A DNA stretch of 9,382 nt, from positions 1 through 9,382 of the forward strand of contig JAJXYI010000699.1 of NCBI GenBank assembly GCA_021780625.1, given 5' to 3'. The notes below the pieces were generated by a model, which was not told where the DNA came from, did not search any database, and saw nothing but the letters and a program-made list of their open reading frames with translations. The stretch is from a bacterium. Lineage in GTDB: Bacteria > Verrucomicrobiota > Verrucomicrobiae > Opitutales > Opitutaceae. A program made the position numbers and the translations under genes. Below are positions 6,893 through 9,382 of this stretch, one piece after another (position 1 is the first letter of the stretch; every line of letters begins with the position of its first letter).

Positions 6893-8122
6893 TCAGTCGG
6901 CTGCGGCTCGCCTCGGCTTGAGCCAGAGCAAGATGGCCGCGCACACGACCAGGCACAGGGCGGTGGCCTTGAAGACCAGGCCGACGCTGACATGGGCGTC
7001 GCGCAGCAGGCCGCCGGCGTAGATCGTGAGGCCGCCGATGAGGCAGCTGAACAGGTTGAGCACGCCGTAACCCGTGGCGCGGGTGCGTTCGTCGACCAGG
7101 TCGCACAGGATCGGCATCATGTTGCTGTCGGTGAACGAACGCGCGAAGCCGTAGAGGACCAGGCCGAGGAGCGTGACGTGAAGCAGGTCGGTGACGGAGG
7201 TGAGCAGGATTGCGGGCGCAGCGATGCACAGGCCGATGAAGGGAACCAGGATCCGGGCGCGCGGGTTGGTGCGTTTCCAGCGGTCTGCCCAGAATCCCCC
7301 GACCAGCACGCCGGCGAGCGCGGCGCCCTGGAGGAAGCCCGTGGCCGAGAGCCCGCCCGCGCCCTGGGACAGGTGAAAGTGACTCGTCAGGTAGGTGGGC
7401 ATCCAGCCCACGACGCCCCAGCTGGCGAGGCCGAGCAGGCCCCAGAACAGCAGGGCGAGAATGAAGGAACTGTGGCGGAACAGCTCGACGACCGACTCGC
7501 CCAGGCCCATCGGGGAACGGTCCGGATGGGAATCCGTGTCGCCGGAAACGGGCCGGTCCCTCAGCAGGAGGGCGACGATCGCGCTAAAGACGATGCCCAC
7601 GGATCCGAAGAGGATGAACGCGTGCGACCAGGTGGAGCGCTCGGCGATCCAGCCGCCCACGCCTCCCAGGCCCGAGCCGATCATGATGCCGCTCATCTGG
7701 ATTCCGGTCGCGAGCGAGCGGGTGGTGCCACGATGGTAGTCTGCAATCAGGGCGAGCGCGGCGGGCAGGTAACAGGCCTCGCTGATGCCCATCAGGGCGC
7801 GCGTGGCCAGAAGCTGGTCGAAGGTTCGTGCGTGGGCGGTGAGCCACGTGATCAGCGACCAGGCGAGCAGGCTGAGCACGATCACCTTCGCGCGCCCGAA
7901 GCGATCGGCAAAGTAGCCGGCAAACGGGCTCAGCAGGCCGTAGACCCAGAGGAAGACCGACGTCAGCAGGCCGAATTGTGCGTCGGACATCGGGATCGCC
8001 GACACCAGCGACTCGCGCATCGTGGTGATCGTTACCCGGTCCAGGTAATTCAGGCAGCCGGTGAACCAGAGAAGTCCGACGACGAGCCAGGCGCGGGAGG
8101 GAAGTTTTTGGGCTCCGTTCAA
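6893..8122 (-). CDS. MFS transporter, ACS (anion:cation symporter)-like
   Basis: This 409-residue inner-membrane protein probably imports the substrate of the pathway by cation symport. It has the length and alternating hydrophobic pattern of a 12-helix MFS carrier. Helix 1 ends in CLNYLDRVTI (residues 23-32), the block typical of hexuronate/organic-acid permeases. The first-half signature A is GYFADRFGRAKVI at 69-81, and its weaker second-half copy is GFWADRWKR at 276-284. A hydrophilic central loop lies near 188-215. The start is TTG at 8122. There is no in-frame ATG until residue 36, which would remove helix 1, so TTG is preferred. The gene follows the CBM9-like gene by 54 bases, the widest gap in the window, and leads the aldolase gene by 17. 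A sugar acid or neutral sugar is a reasonable cargo, but the choice is inference. Confidence 0.92.
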   Translation of the reverse strand: MNGAQKLPSRAWLVVGLLWFTGCLNYLDRVTITTMRESLVSAIPMSDAQFGLLTSVFLWVYGLLSPFAGYFADRFGRAKVIVLSLLAWSLITWLTAHARTFDQLLATRALMGISEACYLPAALALIADYHRGTTRSLATGIQMSGIMIGSGLGGVGGWIAERSTWSHAFILFGSVGIVFSAIVALLLRDRPVSGDTDSHPDRSPMGLGESVVELFRHSSFILALLFWGLLGLASWGVVGWMPTYLTSHFHLSQGAGGLSATGFLQGAALAGVLVGGFWADRWKRTNPRARILVPFIGLCIAAPAILLTSVTDLLHVTLLGLVLYGFARSFTDSNMMPILCDLVDERTRATGYGVLNLFSCLIGGLTIYAGGLLRDAHVSVGLVFKATALCLVVCAAILLWLKPRRAAAD

Positions 8123-8176
8123 GGGGAAGTCGGTTGGGGATGCCCTGGGGAGGGAAGGTGCAGCGGGGACGAACGG
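8123..8176. other. Longest intergenic gap (54 bases), no clear signal
   Basis: The gap between the CBM9-like stop and the TTG start of the transporter is pyrimidine-rich on the coding strand. I see no Shine-Dalgarno sequence, no convincing hairpin with a T-run, and no obvious promoter. It is the only place within the window where an internal regulatory site would have room. Confidence 0.5.
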
Positions 8177-8881
8177 TCAGCGAGCGGCGGTGCCGGCGGG
8201 AAATCCGCCCGGGACGTCGAGCGTATGCCACTCATCGAGCCGGTGGAACGACGGGGCGCCGAGCGGGGCGGTCGACGACAGCACGAAGCGCTCGGCGTCG
8301 GCGTAGTCGTAGCGGCAGAACGCCGCCCGCCAGAGCGAGCCCGTGGATCCCTCGGACCAATCCAGGAGGGGGCGGACGGGGATCACCGCGGCGACCCGCC
8401 AGAGTGAGTCCGCGGCGTCGCGCGCCACGGCGTGGTCGACGCAGGGCTCGCGCCACACGTACTGCTCGATCCCCAGGTTGAGCGGGAGGCCGCTGCGGGG
8501 GTAGCGCAGTTGCAGGAGGCATTCGTTCGGGGCGATCTGGAACTCGAAGTAACCCGAGCCGGGAAGCGGCTGGATGAGAATTTCGAACACGTCGCCCAGC
8601 TCCCAGAGATGCTGGTGGTCGGCTGTCGCCGAAGTGCGGATACAGAGGTCCGGCAGCTCGGCCATGACCAGCAGCCGGTCGTGCGCGGCGGAGAGCCAGA
8701 CGTGGCCGGGGCGGTGGTCGGGCTCGGGCTGCCAGGACTGACCGAGGACGAGCTGGGTGCCGCGGGCGATGAGTTCGCCTGGATTCTCGAGCAGCCGCCG
8801 CGCCGTGACCGGCGGCAGTCGCGGAAGGGAGATCGGTTGCGAAGGTGCCGGAGCCACGGGCGCGTTGCGGGAGGGCGTCAT
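8177..8881 (-). CDS. CBM9-like (carbohydrate family 9 binding, DOMON-like fold) domain protein without signal peptide
   Basis: This 234-residue protein is a single predicted beta-sandwich domain related to carbohydrate-binding module family 9. Characteristic elements appear in order: VWLSAAHDRLLVMAEL (residues 61-76) as early strands, W93 followed by GDVFEILIQP (96-105), YFEFQIAPNE (111-120), a middle W-rich strand with W161 and W175, then FCRYDY (188-193) and the terminal block SFHRLDEWHTLDV (211-223), which mirrors the FHRPE-F-G end of CBM9-like domains. The first 26 residues are Pro/Ala-rich with no hydrophobic core, so secretion is not indicated. No catalytic domain is attached. Being the second visible gene of a sugar operon, it may bind the sugar or a phosphorylated intermediate inside the cell, or scaffold the neighbouring enzymes. 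Fold is fairly sure; role is unknown. The ATG at 8881 lies 37 bases after the upstream stop. Confidence 0.75.
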   Translation of the reverse strand: MTPSRNAPVAPAPSQPISLPRLPPVTARRLLENPGELIARGTQLVLGQSWQPEPDHRPGHVWLSAAHDRLLVMAELPDLCIRTSATADHQHLWELGDVFEILIQPLPGSGYFEFQIAPNECLLQLRYPRSGLPLNLGIEQYVWREPCVDHAVARDAADSLWRVAAVIPVRPLLDWSEGSTGSLWRAAFCRYDYADAERFVLSSTAPLGAPSFHRLDEWHTLDVPGGFPAGTAAR

Positions 8882-8918
8882 AAGCGGGAGCGGGGGGCTT
8901 GTGCGAGGCGGAGGGCGG

Positions 8919-9382
8919 TCAGTAGCCGATCTCCCAATGGGGCTCGATGTCGGCGGCGCAGCTCTCGGACACCCAGACGTCGGTGCGGAGGGTCTGGAGG
9001 ATCGACTCGGGCACGCGGGGCGTGACCGGACCGTGGAGCACGAGGCGGGTGACGAGGCGCTGCCAGGACGTGAAGGTCCCGGCGACCGTGATGGCGTGCA
9101 TGTCGACGCGGTGTTTTGCGCCGATAACCTCGGCGGGACCGATCGTCGCGGCCATAGGTGGGACGGCGGCGAGGTCGCCGCTGGCGCCGAAGCTGCCGTG
9201 AAGGGAATTCTGGGCGATTGTGAAGGGACTGAGCCGGCAGATCCGGGGGCCCATGCGTTTCCACTCCGCGAGGGATTTGGCCGCGAACTCGGGGGCGTCG
9301 GGTTCGATGAAGGCGAGGTGTCCGGTCCAGCCGGGCCCGCTGTAGCAGACGTCCGCGCCGCCGAGGTCGGCGATCATGCGTC
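8919..9382 (-). CDS. Glucosamine-6-phosphate deaminase/isomerase-like (NagB family) protein; 5' part beyond window
   Basis: The C-terminal 154 codons of a NagB-type sugar-phosphate isomerase are visible. The segment DLGGADVCYSGPGWTG is followed by HLAFIEP, matching the NagB core GG-(I/V)-G-x-D-G-HIAFNEP, and later come SLHGSF, a block AATIGPAEVIGAKHRV, a glycine-turn region AITVAGTFTSWQ and HGPVTPRVPESILQ near the end. The His (position equivalent to H143 of E. coli NagB) and Glu (E148) are kept, but the catalytic Asp (D141) is replaced by Thr, in codon 9326-9324. The reading frame enters from the right edge; the ATG at 9377 is internal to the fold and is not the start. In the family this enzyme converts glucosamine-6-phosphate to fructose-6-phosphate and ammonia. 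The missing Asp makes a different sugar phosphate, or simple isomerisation, more likely. Family membership is good; the reaction is open. Confidence 0.8.
   Translation of the reverse strand, partial: RMIADLGGADVCYSGPGWTGHLAFIEPDAPEFAAKSLAEWKRMGPRICRLSPFTIAQNSLHGSFGASGDLAAVPPMAATIGPAEVIGAKHRVDMHAITVAGTFTSWQRLVTRLVLHGPVTPRVPESILQTLRTDVWVSESCAADIEPHWEIGY

Noticed and set aside
6876..7229. 118-residue N-terminal extension of the aldolase
   Set aside because: It lies inside the transporter gene in another frame and is Arg/His/Pro-rich; the ATG at 6875 gives a normal DhnA-type length.
6992..8407. Plus-strand open frame of 471 codons opposite the transporter
   Set aside because: It is low-complexity and charged (Gly, Glu, Gln, Arg), has no recognisable domain, and is antisense to a clear 12-helix MFS protein.
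8882..8918. Possible terminator or promoter in the 37-base gap after the NagB-like gene
   Set aside because: The gap is C-rich on the coding strand with no stable stem followed by T bases and no -10-like AT-rich element.
1..9382. Phage, defence, CRISPR or mobile-element content
   Set aside because: Every base is accounted for by metabolic genes or short gaps; there are no transposase, integrase or nuclease motifs, no direct repeats with spacers and no terminal inverted repeats.

Overview
The window is a piece of one long catabolic gene cluster. All nine genes lie on the minus strand, so transcription runs from the right edge (base 9382) to the left edge (base 1). The genes are packed tightly: the largest gap is 54 bases, several gaps are 6-17 bases, and the last two genes overlap by 4 bases. 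The clearest reading is a single operon whose promoter lies beyond the right edge and whose terminator lies beyond the left edge. There is no stretch over 300 bases without a gene. I see no RNA gene, CRISPR array, insertion sequence or terminator.

Order of transcription: (1) glucosamine-6-phosphate deaminase/isomerase-like protein, 5' part outside the window; (2) a small CBM9-like carbohydrate-binding protein with no visible signal peptide; (3) an MFS transporter starting at TTG; (4) a class I (DhnA/LsrF-like) aldolase; (5) a Gfo/Idh/MocA oxidoreductase; (6) a galactose-mutarotase-fold protein; (7) a PfkB-family kinase; (8) glcD-like FAD-linked 2-hydroxyacid oxidase; (9) glcF-like Fe-S subunit, 3' end outside the window.

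Taken together this looks like a dedicated route for one imported sugar or sugar derivative. The MFS protein would import it; the mutarotase-like and CBM9-like proteins may handle anomers or bind the sugar; Gfo/Idh would do a redox or epimerising step; the isomerase, PfkB kinase and class I aldolase would isomerise, phosphorylate and cleave it, in the logic of the tagatose-6-phosphate (LacAB-LacC-LacD) and sulfo-EMP routes. GlcD/GlcF would oxidise a 2-hydroxyacid such as glycolate or D-lactate derived from the cleavage product. The substrate cannot be read from sequence. No glycoside hydrolase, aldehyde dehydrogenase or regulator is visible, so the set is incomplete here.

The DNA is GC-rich with strong C/G bias at third codon positions. 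No start codon has a recognisable Shine-Dalgarno sequence; the leaders are pyrimidine-rich. With the gene content (Gfo/Idh, CBM9-like, GlcDF, NagB-like), this suggests a carbohydrate-degrading bacterium of the Planctomycetes-Verrucomicrobia group, perhaps an Opitutaceae-like verrucomicrobium. That placement is inference and uncertain.
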